64,000 nt of DNA, taken from the NCBI RefSeq assembly GCF_000002425.4, contig NC_037271.1, positions 12,036,786 through 12,100,785 of the forward strand. The letters run 5' to 3'. Origin of the DNA: Physcomitrium patens. Taxonomy: Eukaryota; Streptophyta; Bryopsida; Funariales; Funariaceae. Below, one piece after another: positions 48,170 through 59,175 of this stretch. Made by a program: the position numbers and the translations under genes. Positions within the stretch are counted from its first letter, which is position 1; every line of letters starts with the position of its first letter. The notes under the pieces were generated by a model. That model made no database searches. It was not told the DNA's origin and worked only from the letters and a program-made list of their open reading frames with translations.

Positions 48170-50741
48170 AATACACTTTGAAGTATCTCCCTCCACCTCT
48201 TCTTACCTGATTGGAAGCTCCTCCACTTAACTATGATGATAATATACATGTACTTGGAAATAGACCAAGTTAATGTTATAATAGCTAGACTATCAAAATA
48301 TATGGCCAAGATAAAAGAAAGAATCACCAATCCTTGTTAAGAGTTGAGACATGGCTAAAAGATTTCTCATAATAAGGATAAATTAATTTCTTAAACGAAT
48401 AGTTGAAAGAAGTGATACCAAGCATGTCATATATCATCCACATTACCATTGATTACATAGTAGTATAGTAACAATCCATTTCTTCCACCACATACAAAAC
48501 AAAAAAGACCATTTAGCACAACAATTAATTCAAGATGTATAGAATCATCCATAGGAAGGTGATAAAGAATACAATTTTTTGAATATACCTTATAATCTTG
48601 TCCATCTTTTCTTTTAAGCAACAAAATACTACAAGAAAACATATCTTTGATACAAAAAATTGTGTGTCATGTCTTAACATCAAGTATTGTAGGTACCTGA
48701 TATTATAAATATACATAATCTTATTTGAAAAATATTCACAATTAAGATCAATAAGATCCACCATGAATATAAGCAAATCATAAAATATCACAATATTAAG
48801 TAATATATAAGTTTTTTATAGCGAGGGGCATGGCCATCATAAAAAACTCTGCTTGATTATATAGACATTAAGTTTAAATGTGATAGTTATTTAAGTCTAT
48901 AATTAGAGCTAGCTTCTCACATATTAAACTTAGTGGAATTGACTTTTATCTATGCAATAATTGATAGGATATATAAGATGCCAAAGATGCTTACCTACTA
49001 AAGTGATGATCTATTATAATCTATAATAACATCAAGTTCTAACTACAATAGTTGCCATGAAGTAATCCATACTTTTATAAACCATGCTTGGTAGTCTAAA
49101 CAATCCATTCAGCTAAGTCATCTATTTCAAAATAATCTTTAGAAGCATTATAATAATTTATCAAAGCTTTATTATAAAAAACCTTAAAAGTTCTAAAAAA
49201 CTCCTTACCTTGATCTATTAAGACTTCAGCAAGTAATTCAAAACATACCAAAACTTCATCAAGAAAAGTCGTAATTGTCAAATTTGAAGAGTTTTGTGGC
49301 AAAGCCACAAGTTCAATCTATTTACTAAATTCTCTATAATCATCAACTTATATTTAGCTCTTCTTAAGGTGACAACAAGTGGCCCAAAAAAGTCCAAAGA
49401 TCAATAGTAGGCCAATCTATATTATATAAAAGCCTCAATTGAAGTAATAAAGTGTAAAAATTTGATTTGACTTCATCACACACTTCTTGTTGATATATGT
49501 CAATCCATCAATATTGGATGTACAAAATAAAATGTGTTCCATATACTACAAAATATCCAAGCTCTTTATGTACTTGATGTAGTAAGGAAGTCCTTTAATT
49601 TGGCCTTGAAACTATACCTATTTATATTAGACTATACACAAAAGGACAAATTATTTTACAAAAAAAATCTTATTATTTTGTAACTAATCTTTTTTACTTT
49701 CTATAGTATAGATAGCTAAAAGAAATTTTCTTTGTTGAAGCTTGTGTAAGTCTACAAGATCGTCATATACATTACTAATTATTTAGGTCTTTTTAGATTT
49801 CACATCTGAGCTTTAATCAAGTATGACAATTATAGAGTTTGATATCAAATTCAAGTTTGTGGTTACATATCATCCAAGATTTTCTTCTATTATAATTTCC
49901 ATGCCATCAAGCTCTATTCAAATCCTCTTTTAAAAAACTTAAATTATAGAAAACTTTGTCTATATCCAAATTAGTGTTATCTATTTCATGTATAATCTCA
50001 AAGTCATATTCTTGAAGCTATAAATCCTATCTAACAAGCTTAAGAGTAAATTTATTTAATTCCATAAGCCACTTTTAAGGTTAATAGTTAGTCACCATTG
50101 TAAATTCTTATTTATACAAATAAGATAAAAAATAAGCAATAGCCTAAATTATTGCCAAAGCTTCATCCTCATAAGATGAACAATTAAATTCTATATTATT
50201 AATACAATGACATATTTCTATTTTATATCATTCTTTTAGATCAAGATTGTTCCTAATCTTAGTGCACTCTAATTTGTGTATAGTTGGAAAGATTTAAATG
50301 CAATTGGACATTGAAGTATTAGAGCTGAATCTAATTTTTGCTTCAATATATCAAATGCTTGCTGTCACTTACAATCCTAAGTCTATAGATGATCTTTGTC
50401 CCTGAAAATATTTAAAGGCTAGGCAGTAAAGCTTAAATTCTTGACAAAACTTTGATATTAATTTTTCAAATCAAAAAAAGTCCAAAATTGTGAAATATCA
50501 ATTAGTGCCAAGATTTTTTTGTAAGGCATCTATTTTTACTTGTTGCATGCCAATACCTTTTGGAATAATCATGTGGCATAAGTATAGTAATTTTTTGTAG
50601 CCAAGTGAGAGTGAATAAAATCTAATAGTAATAATATTCTAAAAAATTGAAGAAATATTTATTTTTAATTTTTTTTAACTACTCTATTTTAATTTTTTAT
50701 ACCGAAAATTGAAGAAGATGACATTATTATTAAGTGAAAGA

Positions 50742-51186
50742 TGAAAAATCTAAATACTACTACATTAAGCTCTCTTTCATACTATAAAGAAAGAATTTAA
50801 AAATATGAATATGTATAAAAAAAACCTTTAAAACTTTATTAAAAGGCTAATCACCAAAGCCAAATAATATCTTACAACAAAAGCTATTTTTTCCTCAAAA
50901 TCACTTATAAGATTTGACTTGCAAAAAACTTCAAGTCAAGGAGGTTTCTCTACCTGATTTTTTAAAACTTAATTAAAACTAATAAGATCAATTAACAAAA
51001 AATGTTAAATTGATGAAAATAAATTGAATTAAACTAGATTAGATTACATCTATTCAACAAGATTTGGCATCTAATGCCACATCATGTGACAATTTTTATG
51101 TAAATAAAGATTTTTTTTATATAATAGATTGAATGCCAAAAATTAATATAAAACATGGAATTTAAATCAAATATAAATATATAACA
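50742..51186 (-). repeat. LTR-like repeat, right copy (PHD-gypsy family)
   Basis: Counterpart of 47740-48169, about 3 kb to its right. It sits between two pieces of internal sequence of the same family, as a shared LTR would. Divergence between the copies is large, so the element is old. Confidence 0.6.
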
Positions 51187-52142
51187 AACTCACTCTCAAG
51201 TGCCTCTCTTTCACTTCTTTTTTCATTAGATGCCTCTTCTACTCAACGAGGACAATAATATAAACATATTAAAAATATATCAAGCTAATATTGTAGCACC
51301 TAGACCACCAAAATGTATGGCCAATATGAAAGAAGGAATTATTAATCTTTGTCAAATATTGCTATAAAATTGAAAGATCTCACAACAAAGACAAATCATA
51401 TTTCTTGAAGAAATAGTTGAAAGTGGTAGTATCAAGCATGCCATATATTATTTATGTTAATATTAATCAAATAATAGAATGGTATCAATCCATTTCTTCT
51501 TATTATATATAAAACAAAAAAGACCATTTAATATAATAGCTAATTCAAGATGTATAGAATCATCTATAGGAAGATGACAAGGACCACAATTTTTTTGTAT
51601 GCACTTAACACTTTTGTCCATCATTTCTTTTAAGAAACAAAATACTACTAGAAAACATATACTAAATATACAAAATTGTGTGCCATGTCTCAACATTAAG
51701 TATTGTAGGTACCTCATATTACAAATATACATAATCTTCTTTAAAGAATCTCCACAATCAAGGTCAATAAGCTCTACCATAAATGTAAAAAAATCATAAA
51801 ATATTATAATATTGAGCAATAGATAAATTCTTTACAACCATGGCCATGGCTTTTTTAAAAAACTGTCTTCAATTATGTAGATATTGAGTCCAAATGTAAG
51901 AATCATTCTAAATCCACAATTAAAGCTAGCTTCTCATATATTGAACTTAATGGGATTGATTTCTATCAATACATAAATTGATGAGGACTATAAGATGCTA
52001 AAGATACTTTTTTATTAAAATAATAATCTATTGTAATATATAAAAATATCAAGTTTTAACCATAATTATTGCTATAAAATAATCCATATTTTTGTAAATA
52101 ATGCTTGATATTCTAAACAATCAGTTTAACCAAGTTATTTAT

Positions 52143-52540
52143 ATGTCAAGGACATGAATTTCAAAAAACCAAAAATTCAATACATTCTTGTGTTATTCAA
52201 AAAGACTAGATAATCACTTAAAGATGGTATAATATTAAACTGGAATGACTATTACAAAAGATAAGAAAACTAGAATTTCTTGAAATAAATAAAAAACAAG
52301 AAAGGCATTAACAAGAGTAAAGAAGGCTTCACTCTTGCCTCTATATATTCTATCTAACTAAATGTTATGTGACAATGCTTTATAGGACCTCTGATACATA
52401 TTCAATTTGTAAGACATATATCTAATCTATAAGATAAGTTTCATACATGTGCACTGCATAGTTAGGTTGTCCTACAAGCTACTAACACATGTGACATATG
52501 GCTAACTTATTGGCCAAGTTTTTAGCCTATCAATCAATTA
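52143..52540 (-). repeat. 3' LTR of the outer minus-strand element
   Basis: Aligns by eye with 58236-58700 and, in inverse orientation, with 58705-59175. The right boundary is approximate. Confidence 0.6.
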
Positions 52541-52999
52541 TAAATACATTTAAAGTTAAATATGTGTTTATAAAGCTTCTAAAAAGCTTTGCCATAAGAT
52601 AATATTAAATTTAATTATATTTATTTTTTATCAAGTAATTTTTATTTAGATAAATATATATATTTATGATATTATTTTCTATTCTAAGAACCAATTCCAA
52701 AAGAAGTGGCAATTATATATTGACAAAGTCCAAGTTGCAACAAATTGTATTTACTACATACTTTAATTGTTGTTTCTTTCAAAGGTGGTTGATAGGTCAT
52801 CTTAGCTATTGATAGTGTGCCATATCAAAGCAAGAAGACCACCTTATTATTTGATTATTGTTAAGGCCTTCATAACTCTCTTTAAATAAAATATTTGAAA
52901 TATTTTCGGAGGTGGTTTCTACCTTTAACAATATCACCAAGCATCAGTGTCATATTACATGTGTTCTTGCTTGAGAATACATCAGGTGCTTAGCTATAG

Positions 53000-54589
53000 A
53001 AGATAAATAGGAATGTAAGAACAATCCTATCAAATCTAATAGAATCTTAAATAATCTTAAATAGACCTAAATAATCTTGATTGAACTTTGACCAATTAAA
53101 AATAAATTTAAAAGAAGTTATAAAAGAAACACAAAGAAGTCCCAAACTAATCTTAAAAAAAAATAATAAGAAATCTTAAAGAATTATAAAAATAAACCTT
53201 TAAAAATATGACCATAATATTAAAGAAATATTAGAAATAAAAATATTTAAAGAAAAAATAAAGAATCCTAAAGAAATATTTAAAATGAAAATTCTAATAT
53301 AATCTTAATTAAAACCTTAAATAAATATTAATAAAATCTTAAGTAAAATCGTAGGCCAAATCCTAATTGAAATCCTAATTGAAATCCTAATTGAATTTTA
53401 ATCAAATTTTAGGTCAAATCCTAATTAAAATCCTAATGAAACCTTAAATCCTAAATAAATTCTAGACTATTTCTAAATCAAATCCTAAACAAATCCTAGA
53501 CAAAATCCAAAACCAACCCTAATCAAATCCTAGATTTTAAACAAACTCTTCACAAATTCTATAGCAAATAGAACTTCAAAAACTAACAATTGAACCATTG
53601 ATGTCAATTCAAATTTTGAATACTTCTTAATGTTTTAGTTATAAACAAGCACAAGAAAGATGAAATCGATTGCACTTACCAATTGAGAGAAAAACAAGAT
53701 AATTCAATTGGATTATATGCGACCTCCTACTCTAATCTGAATGCTAAACTTTCAATACTAATATTTCCTTCTTGAGTCATTAAATTACTTCTAAATTTTA
53801 CTTTAAGTAATAAAAATCGAATTTAGTATCCATAAAAAAAAATTACTTCAGGCCAATTGATAGATTACTAAAGATCATAGAAATATTCACTAACACTCAA
53901 ATTCCAATTTTTGAGACTTCAATCCACAAAAATCTTTACAATCTTTGATTTAACTATTTTATTGATCTCAAATTTTTTACAAACATTAATAACTAGAACA
54001 CCAATATATTATCCAAAATTCATCCAAACACATACCACAAAACTTAAAAAATCATCAAATTTGTAAACATATTTTTATTTTTCTAAAATCTAAACCAAAT
54101 AAGAACATTACTAACTTTTAAAATCCTTCAAAAACTCAATTTTGACATGATTGATCTAAAACCAACGTCCAAAAATCTTTTTTTAAGTTTTCTTTGAAAT
54201 CCTACTTCTTAATCTTCTAAAGAACCCTTGAGTCACTGTAGGTGCATAGTTTTGTGTCTTGGAATTTGATTTCAACCTAGATTGACAACTAGTCCTTTCC
54301 AAGTATCAATTCATGGCTTCTTGAGGTAAATTTTGCTAAAATCTACTCCTAATTTTCTCCTACATATGCCTATATTTTTTTTTTATCTCATTTAATTTTA
54401 TTTGGCTCATTTATGCCTCTACAAAATAATTAGAAATTCTTTCTATAAAAAATAGCATTAAGACTAAATCTTTTACTACCTTTCTATTATTTATCCTAAA
54501 TATTTTTCTATTACAACTTTCTACTAGTTTCTTCTATAATAACATCTATATTTTTATTTTTTACTATATAATCATGTTACTATATGTCA
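53000..54589 (-). repeat. 3' LTR of the nested chromovirus, with AAATCCTAAT-like tandem runs
   Basis: The part at about 53330-53530 is built of a degenerate 10-12-bp unit resembling AAATCCTAAT. The part at 54290-54589 matches 57645-57984. The left boundary is uncertain. Confidence 0.5.
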
Positions 54590-57389
54590 TTGGAAGTGTC
54601 TTCTAAAGTCATGATATCAAACATAATATATTTCACCATGTAATCAACAAAGAACCTATTGTTCTTGATGGACTTCATTTCTATTATATCATCTTGAAGG
54701 TTGTGACAATCACAATGTCTTGTTTTATACCTCAACAAATAATACCTCTTGAGTTGAATTTGTTGATTTTTGATTCTCCATTTTTTTAATGCTATAAGTA
54801 TACAAAAATTACAAACAAAGATAGAAGGTAGAATGCAATCTCCCTCGAACGACATTTCTTTATAACAAAGATGTGTTATTCTTTATCTTAATTTTGATAC
54901 ATGTCATTGATAAAAAAAAATTCACTTTTTTTTGTTGCATTTGCAAGATTCTTGATTGACTTCCATGTATGTTTAATAATATCATATCTATACTAGTAAA
55001 CAAAATATTCCAACCTATTTTGAGGCTTCCTTGGTCTAAGACTTCTTCAACCTCATATTCTTGATTATTATCTACTTCTACAAAAGAAGGTAGTATTTTT
55101 CTTCTTCTTGAGATATTTATTATTTTATATAGTTTAAAAAAAGATACATAGAATATGGAATGAATTTTCATAAATTCCAATCAATGTAATCAATAAGAAA
55201 TAAAATTAATTTATTCACATACATAAAATGATCCAAGCCTTAAGTAATCTAATTTATCACAAAGATGGTTAATCTTGATATTATGACAAAGTAACCATAC
55301 CTTCTCGCTAATGTAGAATTAAAGTTACTTCTTATAATAAACATTAGTATTAGTCTTTTTTTATTCTTGAGTTTTTTTTTTTTGTTTTTGTTTTGTTTTT
55401 TTTTTTTTTTTTAATTATGTCTTTATTGTTGTATGTAGCTCAAATAAATGATTTGTCAAATCTTTTGCCACATAATCATCAACTTTTAAGAAGTCAAAAG
55501 CATCAAGTCCTAAATGATAATTATGATTAGAAAAAAAAAGATATTTTTTGTATAGAAGAATGTACTAGATTATCATAAAAAAACTTTATCAATGGTAAAA
55601 TAATTGTCCAATCATGTTATTAATAATTGATAATATACCTCAAATATTATTCTTAAATTTGATCCATTGGCTCTAATTATTTATTAATTTGATGATCAAA
55701 AGTTCAAGATATTTTAATATCAACTTTTAAAATCTTTAAAAAAAAATTTCCAAAATCTTAATATAAATTGAGTCCCTATATTCAATATAATATCCCATAG
55801 CAACTCATGTTAGGAATAGATGTTGTCAAAGAAAAACTTAACTACTTTTTTTTACTTGTAATAGATTTTGTACATAATAAAAAATATAAAATCTTAATTT
55901 ATTGATCTATTATGATAAATATAAAGTTATAAGAGTATAAGACAAGAACATCCACATTAAAATCCATAAAAATAAAAGACCATAGTTATTCTAAAATAGA
56001 TAATGGTTGAAGAAATCCTTATAATTAATAATGAAGAGTTTTTGATCTTAAAAAAATGTCACATGATTGCACAAAGTCTTTAATTGCCTTCTCTATTTGA
56101 GGCCATCAAAAATCTCTAAATATTAGCTCCAAAATGTATCCAAAATATGTAGCTGCTAAGAAGTTATGACAAGTTTGAATAAAATATAATTACACTTTGT
56201 GTTCTAGAACGTATTAGCGACCTTCAATATAAAATAGACTATATTTGAAATCCAATTTAGAAGTATCATGAGACTTAAAAGAACTATTTTTAATATCATG
56301 AATAAAATGATCAAAAGACATATTCAATTGAACTTGCATAAGAAAGATTGAATCAATAGTTAATCTTGATTTTATTATTAGAAGATGAAAATACTCTAGC
56401 TTCAAGAGAATTATTCTTTATTAGTTATAAATTATATTTTCTTCTTTGGATGTAAGATAAAAATATCTAAAAAAGAAGTTTGACAAACCTTGTTATATTT
56501 TAAATTAATAAGTGATCTTGAAATCAAATCTTGAGAAAGACATGTTTCAATGAGCTTAGCAATGATACAAAATAATTGCTAATATGATATACTCAAGGTT
56601 CTTGTATTTGTATACACAATGATTGAATTGAAAGTCATTTTCAAATAATAATGCCATTTTTGAAATGAATCTATAATTACAAGAAGCTCTTTATTATAGA
56701 TATGATAGTTGATCTCGCTTGTTGAAATTTTTTAGAATAGAAAGCTACTAAATGGAACTTGTTATATGTTCTAATTTATGATAATATTGCTTCTAAAGTA
56801 ATGTCAATACATTTTTTTTCATTAAAATACTTTGGAGAAATTGTTATGATATAAAATTGGTATAGAAATAAAGTTATCTTTATAGCTTCAAAAGATGATT
56901 TAGCTTCTTTGCTTTACTTAAGTTTTTTTTTTACATGTAAAACATATAAGAGAAATTATAACTTGAGAAAAATTCTTAATAAAGATTTGATAGTTATTAG
57001 TAATTTTTTTAAAATATTGAATGTTTTTTATTATTTTTAGAACCTTCCAATCTATGATGGTATAAAACTTTTTAAGATCCATCATAAAGGTATCATTTGA
57101 AATTATGTATCTTAAAAAATTAACTTAAATATTATAAAATATATAATTTTTTATTTTTGCATATAATCTTGTATATTTTATTTTTTATAAAATATGATAA
57201 ATATGAAATTCATATTATTTTATATTTTTAGAATATATTAGAATATTATCTAGATAAGAGACAATAAAGTCATCAAGAAACTTCTAGAAAACAATATTTA
57301 TTAGATGTTGAAAAGTAGCTATTGCATATATGAGTCTAAAAGGCATGATATTATATTTGAAATGTTCATACTTGGTTCAAATATAATCT

Positions 57390-57984
57390 TTCATTCATCC
57401 TAATAATATCTTAATCCAATTATAACCAAATCTTAATTAAATTTTAAATAAATCATAATAAAATTTTAAAATAATTTTAATTAAGTCTAAACTAAATTCT
57501 AATATAATCCTAAATCAATCCTAATTAAATTTTAAAAAATCCTAATCAAATCTTAACTATTCTTAAAGAGATCCTAAATCCAATAAAACTTTCATATCCT
57601 TCAATTTAATTGTTTGATTGATATCTCAGTTTTATACCTAAGGATTTAATTTCAATTCAAGTTCACAAACATATCTCTCTAGGTACCAATTTTTGATATT
57701 TTGGAATAATTTTTATTAAAACCTATTCTTAATTCTATCTTATAAATATATATATGATTTATTTTTTTAATCTACTTTAATTTGTCTTATTCATAGCCTT
57801 ACAAAGTAAATAGAAGCTACTTTAATAAGAAAGCTTTATAAATACTTGTTAATTTTTACTACATCTTTGTTTATCATCTATATTTTTAACATAATTTAAT
57901 TAAATATTTTTATTTAAGCTCTTCTATAATATAATATTTCTTTTCATCTTTCACATAATGGTCATGTTATAATACAATATCACA
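57390..57984 (-). repeat. 5' LTR of the nested chromovirus (shortened)
   Basis: Shares blocks and order with 53000-54589 (CCTAAT-like runs, then the AGGTACCAATT-type block, then the ATGGTCATGTTAT end) but is about 1 kb shorter. Boundaries approximate. Confidence 0.5.
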
Positions 57985-58235
57985 ATACTCCATCATTCTT
58001 CTTCACAAATTAAAAAAGAACACTTGCTAGAGATTTTGAATGACATATAATGTTTTTAGCCAAATTCTTGTCAATATATTTCTTAAGTACAGCCAATTTA
58101 TTTTATAATAAGCTATAGATTGGTTGAAATGGAGATTGAGCTCTTTTTTGAAAATCAATTGAAGAATCATACAAATAATACCCTAAAAAGATATCTACAT
58201 TCTTCTTTTCAAAAACATCATAATAATCTTGGTAT

Positions 58236-58700
58236 TGAATTAGAATACTAGTATCAAGAACATGAATCTTAAAAAACTAAAAGATCAATATATACTTGTG
58301 TCACTTGAAAAGACTAAAAAATCACTCAAAGATGATATAGTATTAAATTAAAATGGCTATTGCCAAAGACAAGATGACTAAAAAGTCTTAAAATAAGATT
58401 AAAGAGTAAAAAAGCATTAACAAGAGTGAAGAAGGCTTTACTCTTATATCCATATATACTATCTAACTAGGAGCTTCATAGCGATGTTTTATAGGACCTC
58501 TAATATGTGTTGACTTTGTAAGATACATGTCTTAACTTGCAAGGCAAGTTTCTTATATGTATATCACATCGTTAGCTTATATCACAAGCTACTGTCAAAG
58601 ACATACTCATGTAAGCTAGTAATTACTTATATAAATAGGTAGAAGTAAGTAAAAGTAGATAAAAGTAAGTTAATTCTATAGTATTTGATATGAAAGCTTC
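58236..58700 (-). repeat. 5' LTR of the outer minus-strand element
   Basis: Inverse match of the plus-strand LTR at 58705-59175. The two meet at a near-perfect 22-bp palindrome (58691-58712) centred on CTTCTTAGAAG. The lower edge is placed where TGAAT begins at about 58236. Confidence 0.65.
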
Positions 58701-58704
58701 TTAG

Positions 58705-59175
58705 AAGCTTCATAGATGCTGCTTTGACTTTATAGGTATCTTTAATTGACTTTTTGGATTAGAAACGTGGTCAACAAGTTGGCCATGTGCCACACATGTT
58801 GTTAGCTTGAAGACCAAGCTAATAATGTGGCCTACACATAGAAAATCTTACCTTGTAAGTCAAGGCATGTGTCCTACAAAGTCAACACTTATTGGAGATC
58901 CTATAGAACGTCACCATGTAGCCCTTGGTTAGATAGTATATATAGAGATAAGAGTGAAGCCTACTTTACTCTTGTCAACCCCTTTCTTGCTTCCAATCTA
59001 ATTTCAAGGGTTTCTAGTTTTCTTGTCTTTTGGCAATAGCCATTCTAGTTTCTCTTTTAATATACATACTTGTTTATTTATATTTTTTTACCTTTCTTTG
59101 AGTGAAGGCTCACTTATTTGAATTGCTTTTTCATCGAGTTCTTATCCTTGACAGATTGATAAGAGTATACCTACA
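58705..59175 (+). repeat. 5' LTR of the plus-strand chromovirus
   Basis: About 470 bp ending ...CTACA just before the primer-binding-like site. It matches in inverse orientation the LTRs at 58236-58700 and 52143-52540 (blocks GGCAATAGCCATT and GGTTAGATAGTATATA). The start is set at the centre of the head-to-head palindrome and could be off by several bases. Confidence 0.7.

Larger units (their letters stand above)
47640..52143 (-). mobile_element. Decayed tandem Ty3/gypsy LTR retrotransposon, integrase with PHD-finger-like tail
   Basis: Fossil on the minus strand. Short stretches match reverse transcriptase/RNase H (about 50600-49950), integrase (about 49310-49100) and a post-integrase tail ending in a Cys/His pattern like a PHD finger (about 48480-48380). 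The post-integrase part occurs twice, at about 49110-48380 and 52143-51420, each followed by an LTR-like repeat, giving internal - LTR - internal - LTR. This looks like a tandem array made by LTR recombination and internal loss. It is heavily broken (dozens of breaks), very AT-rich and old. The left end shows the start of a third LTR copy (about 47640-47735). The right end is cut by the next element. The family name is inferred from protein-level resemblance. Confidence 0.7.
53000..57984 (-). mobile_element. Decayed chromovirus (Ty3/gypsy with chromodomain) nested in the outer element
   Basis: Fossil on the minus strand. Recognisable pieces from 5' to 3' are reverse transcriptase (about 57370-57180), the zinc-binding start of integrase (about 56400-56210), a chromodomain-like piece (about 55110-55020) and a conserved stretch after it (about 54860-54590) also found in the plus-strand element at 63770-63930. 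Flanking repeats at about 53000-54589 and 57390-57984 share several blocks and act as its LTRs, the upper copy being shorter. Both contain runs of a degenerate AAATCCTAAT-like unit. Dozens of breaks, CpG-poor, old. Gag and protease parts are not recognisable. Confidence 0.65.
52143..58700 (-). mobile_element. Decayed minus-strand Ty3/gypsy element carrying a nested element
   Basis: Fossil bounded by related repeats at about 52143-52540 (3' LTR) and 58236-58700 (5' LTR), both in minus orientation. Shared landmarks are a CATTAACAAGAGT run and the TTTATAGGACCTCT block. Little of its own interior remains outside the nested element (about 52540-53000 and 57985-58235). It is of the same family as the plus-strand element starting at 58705, judged from LTR similarity. 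Its left end cuts into the older PHD-gypsy element. Broken, with most of the coding part unrecognisable; old. Confidence 0.65.
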
